Source of the DNA: Actinomycetes bacterium
GTDB taxonomy: Bacteria > Actinomycetota > Coriobacteriia > Coriobacteriales > Eggerthellaceae
Assembly: GCA_023403475.1 (NCBI GenBank)
Contig: JAEYEL010000214.1
Span: 1 to 40,684 of the forward strand
Length of the DNA stretch: 40,684 nt
Direction: 5' to 3'
The notes beneath the pieces are model-generated. The model made no database searches. It saw only the letters and a list, made by a program, of their open reading frames with translations, and was not told the origin of the DNA. Numbering within the stretch: the first letter of the stretch is position 1; each line of letters opens with the position of its first letter. Positions 31,572-40,683 of the stretch are shown here, one piece after another. The position numbers and the translations under genes are program-made.

Positions 31572-32467
31572 AGAGCCACTGGGACGGGTTGTTCAGACCG
31601 ACCGTCATATTCGTTTCCGTCACGCTGCTGTTCTTGTCCATCCTGCCCGACGTCTCCTTTCGGTTCGAGACGATATCCCTTCTCATAGGGTATGTGTGCT
31701 TCGAGGCGCTCATGTGGGTGTTTCTGGGCGAAATGGCCCAAGAGTTCAGGATCTCGCCCATCTTTTTGTTCGGTTTGGGGCAGGGGAGCCTAGCGCTCGG
31801 CTCGATGATCAGCTCGCTTGCCTTCCCCGACCTTGCGGCGCTCGATCTTTCCGTTGGGCTTGCGGGTTCTGTGAGCGAAATCGCCGTGCTCATGCTCATT
31901 ATGATAACGGCTTACGCAACCATGCCTCACGTGCGCGATATCAAGCGCGTCGCCATCCTCTGCCCCCAGTTCAAGAAGAGCGAGTCCATAGCCGCTATAA
32001 ACCGCCAGGTTGCCGACATTGCGCGCAAGGAAAAGATCGGCGGGGCGCAGTGCGCCTCCCTTATCGAGGGTGCCGAAGGCGCCTCGCTTTTCGAAAGCGA
32101 GGCGGCGGCCCCAAGGGAAGAGAAAGCATCTGAAGACGAGGCCGCTGTACGGCGGAAGGCTTCGATGGCAGGCGCTTCCGCGCAGGGTTCCTTGCCGCAG
32201 ACGTCGGCAGGCGATGTCGAGTCGGCTCACAAGATCGGGCGTTTCAGGCAGCAATGTGAAGTCATAGCCAACCGCTATCTGCTGTCGCGTCGCGAAACCG
32301 AGGTGATGTTTCTTTTGGCGAAAGGATACAATGCCGCCCTCATCCAAGACAAGCTCTACATCTCGAAGAGTACGGCGAAGACCCACATCGACCACATTTA
32401 CCGCAAGCTCAACATTCATTCCCAACAAGAGCTTATCCGCATGGTCGAGGAGATTGGAGAGGCTTAG
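31568..32467 (+). CDS. LuxR-type regulator, C-terminal part with GerE domain (arm B copy)
   Basis: Identical copy of 8218-9117. It carries the same frameshift as arm A, which argues that both arms come from one sequence rather than two diverging copies. Confidence 0.8.
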   Translation: MKSHWDGLFRPTVIFVSVTLLFLSILPDVSFRFETISLLIGYVCFEALMWVFLGEMAQEFRISPIFLFGLGQGSLALGSMISSLAFPDLAALDLSVGLAGSVSEIAVLMLIMITAYATMPHVRDIKRVAILCPQFKKSESIAAINRQVADIARKEKIGGAQCASLIEGAEGASLFESEAAAPREEKASEDEAAVRRKASMAGASAQGSLPQTSAGDVESAHKIGRFRQQCEVIANRYLLSRRETEVMFLLAKGYNAALIQDKLYISKSTAKTHIDHIYRKLNIHSQQELIRMVEEIGEA

Positions 32468-32663
32468 GCGGCGTTTCCGCTTTGGCGTCGAGCAGCTCCT
32501 GCCTTCGCAGCTGGCAGATGATGACCGGCTTTCCTTCCCACAGGCGATACATCCGGTACCCGCAATTGCCGTATCCGCTGCAGGAGCGGCACTTCAGGTC
32601 GGCCAGCGCGAGTCCCCCTAGGTCTTCGGGCGTGACCTCGCCTAGGCTCTTGGTTGCGTGCAT
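32433..32663 (-). CDS. Small four-cysteine protein (arm B copy)
   Basis: Identical copy of 8022-8252, overlapping the luxR 3' end by 35 bases. Confidence 0.6.
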   Translation of the reverse strand: MHATKSLGEVTPEDLGGLALADLKCRSCSGYGNCGYRMYRLWEGKPVIICQLRRQELLDAKAETPPKPLQSPRPCG

Positions 32664-32754
32664 TAGCAGGCTCCTTTCGTCTTCGAACTTAAAGCCTTGT
32701 CGATTCGCCGCCGCGTGCGATGCCGGGCAGCTGCATGTCTGGCTGCGCAGTTGG

Positions 32755-33690
32755 CTACTGGGTGGGCGACTGCTCAGCTGGCTGCGCGGCTTGCTGCGAG
32801 ACCGAAAGCCTGTCTGTGACCTCGACCTCGAACCCGAGTTCTTCGAGGGAGCGAAGAGCCTTTTCCCCATGAACCTCGCGAAGGGGCTTGCGCCCGAACG
32901 TCGCGTTGTAGATGAAGAAGGTGAACAGGGCTGTGACTGCCAAGCCGCATACCGCCAGGGCGAAAGAACCCAAGTGCAGAAGAGCTGTGCCCGTGTGCCC
33001 AAAGAAGAGGTCGAGGCCGACGTTGTACATGTTGTAGCCGCCCACGGTGATCATGACGGAGAACCCCTGACCTGAGAAGTTCGCGAGCGCGCCGGATATG
33101 CCGGATGGGGCCAAGAGCGCACCCACCATCCAGGCCGTCATCAGAACATGCAGTGGGGCAACCTTTTTCGAAACCTTCCGCAGGCACACGAACACGGTCT
33201 GAAAGACGGCGGCCAGAAGCCCGCCAACAACGAAGGCGCAAAAGAAAAGCATGCCGCCTTCGGTCTTCTCGACGGTGAACGCCGGCTCTCCGAAGCCCGC
33301 TAGACCGCACGCGAAGCCGAGCGCGATGCATATAGCCGCGAACACCACGTTGAACCATATGACGAACCACACGCAGTTCCAGATGCATCTTCCCATGGAG
33401 GCGCCTTCCTTCGTCCAAGGGCCGACTGCCTTCATGCCGACGGCCATGGCGAAGCCGGAGAACGGGAGCAGCGCGCCGAACGTGGCCCACTCCTCGACGT
33501 ACTGGTAACATGCCAGGCCGCCCAGGACACATCCGATGATTCCCATGCTGATAAGGGTGGCGCCGCCCATGAAAAACGACATCGGCGTATCGGCCAAGGC
33601 CATCTGCCAGAACGAAAGGATGGTCTGGGCTATGAGCGAAAACATTCCCCCTACGAAAAAGCTGTAGATCACTGTTTTGTACGGCTTCAT
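32755..33690 (-). CDS. Multi-pass membrane protein, duplicated SpoVA-like fold (arm B copy)
   Basis: Identical copy of 6995-7930, 311 aa in two similar membrane halves. Confidence 0.7.
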   Translation of the reverse strand: MKPYKTVIYSFFVGGMFSLIAQTILSFWQMALADTPMSFFMGGATLISMGIIGCVLGGLACYQYVEEWATFGALLPFSGFAMAVGMKAVGPWTKEGASMGRCIWNCVWFVIWFNVVFAAICIALGFACGLAGFGEPAFTVEKTEGGMLFFCAFVVGGLLAAVFQTVFVCLRKVSKKVAPLHVLMTAWMVGALLAPSGISGALANFSGQGFSVMITVGGYNMYNVGLDLFFGHTGTALLHLGSFALAVCGLAVTALFTFFIYNATFGRKPLREVHGEKALRSLEELGFEVEVTDRLSVSQQAAQPAEQSPTQ

Positions 33691-33906
33691 GTACGTTTCC
33701 TTGTCTCGTCGCGGTTGACATGCGTGTTTGGAAAAACGAATTCTTGCATGCGGGTTTTCCGTTGTGGCGGTTGTTTCGTTGCGGCACTCGTGCGCGCTCG
33801 GAAAAGGCCGTCGGCAAACGCCCATGGTGCGGTTTGCGGTCGCACGCAGGCTTGAACGCCTTCCTTGATACCGTTGAGCTTGCGGGCAAGGTGAAGACCG
33901 ACGGAG

Positions 33907-34233
33907 CTACAAACGCTCGTAGCTCCAAATGTCTTTCTTCGTTATTGCGTTTTCGGCGCAGAGCTTTTCGATACGGCGGCCGCACTTCGCGTAGTCGGTG
34001 CTTGCGAACCCGGCGAGCCCCGCCAGGACGATCGCCGTGAAAAACAAAGCACCCGAGGCCGCCATGTTCCCATCGGGTATGATGCCTGCGGACTGGAGTA
34101 GCGATTTTGCGGCTATGGCCAAAACGACGGCCATGATGGCGAAGGCGCATTTGATGATGTCGGCGCGCCGCCTTGCCTTGAGGGACTCTATCTCCTCAAG
34201 AATTGCGGCTTTGCCGCGTCGTTTTCTGCTCAT
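33907..34233 (-). CDS. Small two-TM membrane protein (arm B copy)
   Basis: Identical copy of 6452-6778. Confidence 0.6.
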   Translation of the reverse strand: MSRKRRGKAAILEEIESLKARRRADIIKCAFAIMAVVLAIAAKSLLQSAGIIPDGNMAASGALFFTAIVLAGLAGFASTDYAKCGRRIEKLCAENAITKKDIWSYERL

Positions 34234-34267
34234 CGTCTACCTCCGTCCATGCCCATGTCCATCTCCA

Positions 34268-34392
34268 CGCCCACGCCGGTTCTGCCCGCGCCTCTCGCTG
34301 GTCGCCGCCGCTTAGCCTCATGCCGGCGCCTCTCGCTGGCCGCCGCCGCTTAGCCTTATGCCGGCGCCCGCGCCCACGCCGGTTCTGCCCGC
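34268..34392. repeat. Nested GC-rich direct repeats (arm B copy)
   Basis: Mirror of 6293-6417. Confidence 0.8.
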
Positions 34393-34438
34393 TGGTCGTT
34401 TTCATTGCAGAAACCCCTCCTCTTCTCTTCTTCTGAAA

Positions 34439-34531
34439 ACACTTACGACTTGCGCTTCGGCGCACAGCGCCCTCGAAGTTCTTACGCTTGCGTTCAACGC
34501 GCGATGCCCCGTGTTCTTGCGACTTGCGTTC
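34439..34531. repeat. Three imperfect copies of a 20-bp motif (arm B copy)
   Basis: Mirror of 6154-6246. Confidence 0.55.
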
Positions 34532-34824
34532 GACGCGGCAAGCTCAGTGTAGCGAGTGCGAAAAATGCCACCTCGAACCCTGCGTACTAGTCCCAAGCTG
34601 TTTTTTCGGGACGAAAATGCGAAACAGGGCGGCAACGGAAACGATTTTTTCTTGTCGGTGCAGGTAGAGAGCGCGAATGAACCTTTGGGAACGATGCAAA
34701 AAGACCTTTGCTCCTCTAAAATCGCGTCAACGAAGCAATTCCGCCTTGACGCTGCAAGAAAGCAGAGCGTATGCCGGCATGCCCGCCCGCTTGGTAGCCG
34801 CACCGCATTCTGAGCGATTCGATT

Positions 34825-34884
34825 GGAGCAGCCGGGGAGCGGCAACGGGGCGACCGGGGAGCGGCAACAGGGCGACCGGGGAGT
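34825..34884. repeat. 22-bp tandem repeat upstream of nat (arm B copy)
   Basis: Mirror of 5801-5860, ending 28 bases before the nat ATG. Confidence 0.8.
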
Positions 34885-34911
34885 TGCGAGAAGACTCTAA
34901 GAGGAGACGCC

Positions 34912-35733
34912 ATGTTTGAAGAACTCTACGAACCTCTTCCCGACCCTGCGCGATACTGGAGCAAATTGGGCATCGAGGCTCCGCAAACGTGCAGCCGGAA
35001 GGAACTTGATCGGATCGTCTTCGCCCACCAGTGTGCCATTCCGTTCGAGAACCTCGATGCTTGCGATTTCCACGTACCTGTTTCGCTGGGAGTGCGCGAT
35101 ATGTTCGAAAAGATCGTCGTCGGCATGCGCGGCGGCTACTGTTTCGAACTGAACGCCCTGTTCGCCGCTTTGCTTGCCGATGCGGGGTTCGAGGTCGTAT
35201 CGTGCTTCGCACGCTCGCTCAAAGATAGGGGGTTCATACAGCCCGTGGCGCATCGTGGAACAATCGTCACCATCGACGGGCAAAAGCTGTTTTGCGATGT
35301 GGGGTACGGCGGTCCCATGCCGCCTTGCGCGCTTCCCCTTGAAGACGGCGTCGAAGCTGCGGCGTGCGGGCAGGTGTTTTGCATAGAGCGCGTCGACGAG
35401 CTTTGGTGGCGCATGCTGTATTGTGGACGTGAACAGGCAAGACGAGACGAACCCGAGCCTGTGCTCGCTTTCATGGATGCAGCGCAGCACGAGGTGGACT
35501 TCGTTGCGCTTTCCCATTATTGCGCGACGCATCCCACCTCCATCTTCACACGACAACGCATGATCAATCGCCGTACATTAGACGGCAGCGTCTCCATTAC
35601 GGCCGATCGGTTCACGAAAACGACGAAAGACGGGAAGGAACAGCGCACGATCGCCTCCGATGAGGAGTTCTGTGCCCTGCTCGAGAAGCACTTCGGCATC
35701 GAGCTGCCAGAGGGTGCGTTCGCGGGGCAATGA
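34912..35733 (+). CDS. nat: Arylamine N-acetyltransferase (arm B copy)
   Basis: Identical copy of 4952-5773: 273 aa, triad Cys77, His114, Asp129; AGAGGAGA precedes ATG 34912. Confidence 0.92.
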   Translation: MFEELYEPLPDPARYWSKLGIEAPQTCSRKELDRIVFAHQCAIPFENLDACDFHVPVSLGVRDMFEKIVVGMRGGYCFELNALFAALLADAGFEVVSCFARSLKDRGFIQPVAHRGTIVTIDGQKLFCDVGYGGPMPPCALPLEDGVEAAACGQVFCIERVDELWWRMLYCGREQARRDEPEPVLAFMDAAQHEVDFVALSHYCATHPTSIFTRQRMINRRTLDGSVSITADRFTKTTKDGKEQRTIASDEEFCALLEKHFGIELPEGAFAGQ

Positions 35734-35769
35734 CTGCGAAAGCCCGTTCTCCACAGCAGGCGTTACGGT

Positions 35770-36519
35770 TTACCAAGTGCGCGCGAAGGTGAGGCACCAG
35801 ACGGTTTCGGCGCCGGCTTTTTTGAGCGCGTCGGCAGCGGCGCTTAAGGTGGCGCCGGTGGTGCATACGTCGTCCACCACGATGACGGTGCGGGGAATTC
35901 CGGCTTCCGAAAGCGCCGACATGCTCCCTTCGAGGTTCGCAAGCCGTGCCGTGCGGGAAAGTCTGCGTTGGTCGCGGCTTTTCGGGCGTTGGAGCATGCC
36001 GACGCAAGGCAATTCCAGCTCTCCTGCGACTTCATGCGCCAAAAGATCGGCGTGGTCGAACCCACGGTTGCGATATGCCGTTGCGGAGGCGGGAACGAAA
36101 GTCACCGCGCTCGCTTCCTCTCGCCATGAAGGAGCGACGTAGGGAACCATGATTTCTGCCATAGTGCGGGCAAGGCGCCGCTCTCCACGATCTTTGTAGG
36201 CGCTTACGATGCGCCGGGCCGCCGTTTCGTATGCAAGGGCGCTCGCCGCACCTTCGAAGGGATGGGAGGTTCTTCCGGACGCGCCTAGCATGACGGGGTT
36301 GCACTCGCTGCATTGCACACGTCCGAAAGGAGCTCCGCACAGCGGGCAAGCGCGCCACCAGTCTATGTAGGGAAGGCGCGTGCGGCATGTCTCGCATAGA
36401 AGCGCGCCGGGGGCGTCGCATACGGCGCACCGGGTGGGCCACAGCGTCTCGAGAATCGCTTCTCCCAAAAAGCTTGCAGCGCGCGCGATGGCGCTTCGGG
36501 TATGTTCGGTTCGGCTCAT
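35770..36519 (-). CDS. comF: ComF-family protein (arm B copy)
   Basis: Identical copy of 4166-4915: zinc-knuckle N-terminus and PRPP-motif C-terminus. Confidence 0.88.
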   Translation of the reverse strand: MSRTEHTRSAIARAASFLGEAILETLWPTRCAVCDAPGALLCETCRTRLPYIDWWRACPLCGAPFGRVQCSECNPVMLGASGRTSHPFEGAASALAYETAARRIVSAYKDRGERRLARTMAEIMVPYVAPSWREEASAVTFVPASATAYRNRGFDHADLLAHEVAGELELPCVGMLQRPKSRDQRRLSRTARLANLEGSMSALSEAGIPRTVIVVDDVCTTGATLSAAADALKKAGAETVWCLTFARTW

Positions 36520-36525
36520 GGCTGT

Positions 36526-36531
36526 ATCATA
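36526..36531 (-). promoter_or_regulatory. -10 element of comF (arm B copy)
   Basis: Mirror of 4154-4159, six bases from the ATG. Confidence 0.5.
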
Positions 36532-36587
36532 GCGATATCGTCTGCGATTTTCATGGCACGTTTCCACTACGTTCTCGTCCGGAATCA

Positions 36588-36774
36588 ATCAGGTTCACAG
36601 CGCGTTTTCAGCGGGTTCCCATCGCGCACCGCGATGAACCCGTCATCGTTCTTATCGGGTTCGCAGCGCGCTTCCAGCGAATTCCCATCGCGCACCGCGA
36701 TGAGCCTGTCATCATTCTTATCGGGTTCGCAGCGCGCTTCCAGCGAATTCCCATTGCGTTTCCAGCGAATTCCC
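36588..36774. repeat. 66-bp direct tandem repeat array (arm B copy)
   Basis: Mirror of 3911-4097, with identical unit number and the same three unit differences. Confidence 0.85.
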
Positions 36775-36934
36775 AGCGCGCTTCCATCCGAAACTAAACC
36801 GGTTTTTCCATTGGCATTCGTCGGTTGTTCGCACGCTTGCCGTTTGCGAGACCCTGGGTGCAGCTCAAAGCGAATCGCAGCGGAACTTTCCAAGGCTCAT
36901 CGCATCTCGAATTGAGAAACCTGTAATAGATATT

Positions 36935-36958
36935 TCACAATTGCGGCTGCAATTGTGA
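36935..36958. promoter_or_regulatory. 10-bp inverted repeat (arm B copy)
   Basis: Mirror of 3727-3750. Confidence 0.5.
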
Positions 36959-37362
36959 TCGCGACCTTCGTGATTTTCGTGCTCGCTCGCGTGCTTCTTT
37001 CCCCGTTTCGCGTGCTTCTTTCGGTTCTCGAAGAACAATCCCGCTAAACGGCGCGCTATCTGGTACACTGATGAATGCTTCTTTCGAGCCTGTAGTTGCG
37101 GGGCACGGCGTGCTCCTAGTCCATGGCAGATGCGGTCGAAAGGATCCACGTAAGTCGTCGGCTTGCCGGTGTTGGGCAATCGGTGGCGAGCATGGCGCAT
37201 CCTAGAGGTAAGTCGCACCGTCCGATACCTTTATCGCGGAAAGCGTCCGCGACGGGCGAGAGGGTGACGGGTGCAAGCTCAAGCTCCGGTGCGCGGATGT
37301 GGGGGCAAAGACTAGGTCAGTCGAAAGAAGCGCAGAAATTTACGAGCGACGGAGGACATCAA

Positions 37363-38283
37363 GTGGGAAAGCGTTTGAAGGTTGCGGTGATGATCGCCAC
37401 GCTTGCCGTGGGCGCCGTTTTCGCCTTGGCCGGCTGTTCCGCCGGCGAGGGAGGCAGCTACGAGCCGCCGATGAAGAACCCGGTTGTTTCAAGCCCTGCC
37501 ATCGGTCAAGATGGAACGCTGCGCGTGGGGGTGGACACGGGCAACTCGCCTTTGGCCGGAATGGCGAACGACAAGATAGTCGGTTTGGACGTGGATATTG
37601 CGGCCGCTTTGGCCGATAGCCTGGGGCTGAAGCTGTCTATTGTCGATGTGGGATCCGACCCCGCCTCCGCCATCAGCGAAGGCAAGGTCGATATCGTCAT
37701 GGGCATCGACAAGTCGAGCTCGAACGCGTCGTTTTGGCGTTCCGATGCATATCTTCCCACCGGCGTGGCGCTGCTCTCGCTTTCTGAGACGGATGCGCCT
37801 CCTGCTGCCGGGTCGGGTGCGAAGTTCGCAGCGCAGGTTTCCTCGCGCAGCGCATGGGCGGTCATGAACACCTATGGCGAAGCTTCGCTCACTTCGACCA
37901 ACAATCTCGCTGATGCGTTCAGCGCCCTTTCATCGGGCGCGGTGCAATACGTTGCCGCTGATGCCATCGTGGGCGTTTACGCGGCTCACACGGCCAACCT
38001 TAACGTGCATGTCGTGGCGTTTCTGCAGCAACCGAGCGGCTACTGCATAGGCGTGGCTGACAGCAACGATACGCTCAAGGCAACCGTTTCCGATGCGGTG
38101 GCAACTATGACGAGCAACGGGGTCATTTCGATTATCGAGAAGAAATGGCTCGGCTCGCCGCTTGATCTTGCAAGCGTGCCGCAGGTGGAAAGCGCAGCTG
38201 CTACGACGAATGCGGCTGCAGGCACCGCGACGACGAATGCGACTGCAGGCGCGGCAACCTCGGTGGGAACGAACGCCATCTAG
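37363..38283 (+). CDS. Family-3 solute-binding lipoprotein (arm B copy)
   Basis: Identical copy of 2402-3322: 306 aa, GTG start at 37363 with GGAGGA at 37351-37356, lipobox Cys25. Confidence 0.85.
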   Translation: MGKRLKVAVMIATLAVGAVFALAGCSAGEGGSYEPPMKNPVVSSPAIGQDGTLRVGVDTGNSPLAGMANDKIVGLDVDIAAALADSLGLKLSIVDVGSDPASAISEGKVDIVMGIDKSSSNASFWRSDAYLPTGVALLSLSETDAPPAAGSGAKFAAQVSSRSAWAVMNTYGEASLTSTNNLADAFSALSSGAVQYVAADAIVGVYAAHTANLNVHVVAFLQQPSGYCIGVADSNDTLKATVSDAVATMTSNGVISIIEKKWLGSPLDLASVPQVESAAATTNAAAGTATTNATAGAATSVGTNAI

Positions 38284-38398
38284 GGCAAATTCCGCGCTTT
38301 CGCAGTCGCGTCAATTGCTCGCTCGGCAACTTTGACGGGAGCGAGCGCCGCCTAGCTGCCTAGCCGCCTAACCGCCGTCTAGCGAACGCGCTTTTCTA

Positions 38399-38441
38399 AA
38401 ATGAAAGCCCCCGGATGTTTCACGTGAAACATCCGGGGGCT
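38399..38441 (-). terminator. parS: sufCB terminator containing parS (arm B copy)
   Basis: Mirror of 2244-2286: the 36-bp palindrome spans 38406-38441 with the T-tract on the minus strand. Confidence 0.85.
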
Positions 38442-38510
38442 GGTAGGGACGGCAGATGCAGGACCAATGGGGCAGCGGGGCGGCGAGTTCGGTGCGGCGA
38501 CGGGTGCAGA

Positions 38511-38532
38511 CTCGCCGCACCGGTGCGGCGAG
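38511..38532. repeat. 22-bp perfect palindrome (arm B copy)
   Basis: Mirror of 2153-2174. Confidence 0.6.
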
Positions 38533-38554
38533 CTTGGTGCCTCGCTGCGACGTC

Positions 38555-39484
38555 CTAATTCAGGAAGTCCTCCAAGATTTCCTGCTCAGCTTCCTCTTCG
38601 GTAAGACCCAAGGTCATGAGCTTCACAATCTGGTCGCCGGCTATCTTGCCGATGGCGGCTTCGTGAACCAAAAGCGCGTCTTCGCTTGCCGCTTCGATGC
38701 CGGGGATGGCCTTCACGGTGGCCTTTCCCATGATGATGGCGTCGCACTGCACGTGCCCGCGGCAGGCCGCCTCGCCGATGACGAGCGGGTTGAACACCTG
38801 CGAGCTGTTGTCCTGCGCTACGCTGCGCGAGACGACCTGCACGCTGGAGTCGTCTCCCTTAAGCTCTATCTTCATGTTCGACGTGGCGGTTTGGTCGTCG
38901 TGCGTGAGCAGCTTCTCGGTGAGCAGCAGCTTCGCGCCACGACCCAGTTCGGCGTTCGTGTCGCGCACGGTGGAGGAGACGCCGCGCAGCTGCACGAGCT
39001 CCATTTCGCAGTTCGCGCCCTCTTCCATGATCACGTTCGTGACCGGGTTCAGAATGCGCTCGCCGGTTCCCGCGCCTTCGCCGTAGTGCTTCTCCACGTA
39101 TTTCACATGGGAATTCTTGCCGCAGTAGAAGGTGTGGATGCCGTCGTGCTCGGACGTTTTGTGGCTCTCGTTGTGGATGCCGCAGCCTGCAACGATGGTC
39201 ACGTCGCAGTCATCGCCCACGTAAAACGTGTTGTACACTACGTCTTTCAGACCCGACTGCGTGACAATGACGGGAATGTAGACTGTCTCGCCCTTGGTGC
39301 CGGGCTTGATGTGTATGTCGATGCCCGGATTGTCGGTCTTGGTGGATATCTCGATGTTGGCGGACGAATGACGCTCGACGAGCTGCCCGTCCTTGCGGAT
39401 ATTGAATGCGCCTTTCGGCATGCCGTGGATGTTCGCTATTTCGGCGAGCAGGCTCTCGTCGATGGGGGACAAATCAACAGCCAT
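38555..39484 (-). CDS. sufB: SufB/SmsB Fe-S scaffold (arm B copy)
   Basis: Identical copy of 1201-2130: 309 aa with Cys247 and Glu275. Confidence 0.9.
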   Translation of the reverse strand: MAVDLSPIDESLLAEIANIHGMPKGAFNIRKDGQLVERHSSANIEISTKTDNPGIDIHIKPGTKGETVYIPVIVTQSGLKDVVYNTFYVGDDCDVTIVAGCGIHNESHKTSEHDGIHTFYCGKNSHVKYVEKHYGEGAGTGERILNPVTNVIMEEGANCEMELVQLRGVSSTVRDTNAELGRGAKLLLTEKLLTHDDQTATSNMKIELKGDDSSVQVVSRSVAQDNSSQVFNPLVIGEAACRGHVQCDAIIMGKATVKAIPGIEAASEDALLVHEAAIGKIAGDQIVKLMTLGLTEEEAEQEILEDFLN

Positions 39485-39503
39485 GGATGACCTCCTTCTT
39501 CTT

Positions 39504-39526
39504 GCCGGCCTTTCGCAAAGGCCGGC
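39504..39526 (-). other. Hairpin in the sufC-sufB gap (arm B copy)
   Basis: Mirror of 1159-1181. Confidence 0.6.
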
Positions 39527-39564
39527 TGGTCGAACGGTATCGCGCTGCCGCCCGTATAGGCGCG

Positions 39565-39584
39565 AATGTTTCACGTGAAACATT
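39565..39584. promoter_or_regulatory. parS: parS site between sufC and sufB (arm B copy)
   Basis: Mirror of 1101-1120; the site is palindromic and so reads the same in both arms. Confidence 0.88.
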
Positions 39585-39601
39585 CGGCGCGAAGCGGCGG
39601 T

Positions 39602-40378
39602 TTAGCAGGTGGTGGGTATTTCGGTCAAGTGCAGCTCGGTAGGTTCGGTGAGCTGGCAGTGGGGAATTCCCTTCGGCACGAATCCGAGCTTCGGCAAAAG
39701 CTCGTCGGGCGTGCCCGTTTCCTCCACGCGACCTTCGCGCAGAAGTACGATCTCGTCTGCGAGCTGGATGATGCGCTCCTGATGGCTGATGATGACGATG
39801 GAACGGCCGTCGCGCGCTTCGTGGATGTCACGGAACGTTTCGGTAAGACGGTCGAAGCTCCACAGGTCGATGCCCGCTTCCGGCTCGTCGTAGATGGCAA
39901 GTTTCGGGTCGCGCGCCAGAATAGTGGCTATTTCGATGCGCTTCACTTCGCCGCCCGAAAGGCTTTTGTCCACTTCGCGCGTGAGATAGCTTGCCGAGCA
40001 AAGCCCCACCTTCGCCAAGTATTCGTTGCAGGCGAGCATGGGAAGCTTCTTTCCCGCCGCAAGGTCGAGCAGTTTTTTCACCTTCATGCCTTTGAAGCGG
40101 GCAGGCTGCTGAAAGCCGTAGCCGATGCCTGCCTTTGCGCGCTCGGTGATGGATAGATGGGTGATGTCGGTGCCGTCGAAGATGATCTGGCCGCTCGTGG
40201 GAACCTCCACGCCCATGATGAGTTTGGCGAGCGTCGATTTGCCGCCGCCGTTCGGGCCGGTGATGACGGTAAAGCGGTCGTCGCTTATGGTGAGCGACAG
40301 GTTGTCGATGATGCGTTTCGGTGCGCCGTCGCCGTGGGCGGCGGGCACCTCGAACGTAACGTTTCGCAGTTCCAGCAT
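39602..40378 (-). CDS. sufC: SufC/SmsC ATPase (arm B copy)
   Basis: Identical copy of 307-1083: 258 aa with all ABC ATPase motifs. Confidence 0.93.
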   Translation of the reverse strand: MLELRNVTFEVPAAHGDGAPKRIIDNLSLTISDDRFTVITGPNGGGKSTLAKLIMGVEVPTSGQIIFDGTDITHLSITERAKAGIGYGFQQPARFKGMKVKKLLDLAAGKKLPMLACNEYLAKVGLCSASYLTREVDKSLSGGEVKRIEIATILARDPKLAIYDEPEAGIDLWSFDRLTETFRDIHEARDGRSIVIISHQERIIQLADEIVLLREGRVEETGTPDELLPKLGFVPKGIPHCQLTEPTELHLTEIPTTC

Positions 40379-40431
40379 GATTGTTCTCTCTCGGTTTCTC
40401 GTCTGCTTTCGTCTACTTAATTACTACTTAC

Positions 40432-40461
40432 CTAATAACATTTAAGGAGCGCCGTTGTCAA
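40432..40461 (-). promoter_or_regulatory. Candidate sufC promoter (arm B copy)
   Basis: Mirror of 224-253 (TTGACA, 18 bases, TATTAG on the minus strand). Confidence 0.4.
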
Positions 40462-40479
40462 GGCTTTGCGGCGCTCCTT
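40444..40479 (-). terminator. Hairpin upstream of sufC (arm B copy)
   Basis: Mirror of 206-241. Confidence 0.5.
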
Positions 40480-40503
40480 CATTTCTAAAAGCATATTCTA
40501 TCG

Positions 40504-40683
40504 CTAAATGCTTCCGAAATAGCCCGAAAAAGCGATATTTTGCAGGTCGCTATTAAACTGCCCTCGAACGGCCCTCGAACCCGCCCCCGGATCGCCCTCG
40601 AATTTCGCCTCCACCAAACGCTGGCAAGCCGCCGCTTCGAATATCCTCGTCCGCCGCCGCGCCCGTCCGTCCGAAAACTGCCT
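40504..40683 (-). CDS. Possible 3' end of a partial gene (arm B copy)
   Basis: Mirror of 2-181; 59 open codons running off the window edge. Confidence 0.3.
   Translation of the reverse strand, partial: RQFSDGRARRRTRIFEAAACQRLVEAKFEGDPGAGSRAVRGQFNSDLQNIAFSGYFGSI

Larger units (their letters stand above)
34234..34911. other. Repeat-rich intergenic region upstream of nat (arm B copy)
   Basis: Mirror of 5774-6451; the repeats lie at 34268-34392, 34439-34531 and 34825-34884. No supported gene. Confidence 0.6.
36520..37362. other. Intergenic region between comF and the SBP gene (arm B copy)
   Basis: Mirror of 3323-4165. Contains the 66-bp repeat, the 10-bp dyad and three GCTTCTTTC copies (36993, 37014, 37077). 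TACACT at 37064-37069 is a weak candidate -10 for the SBP gene. Confidence 0.6.
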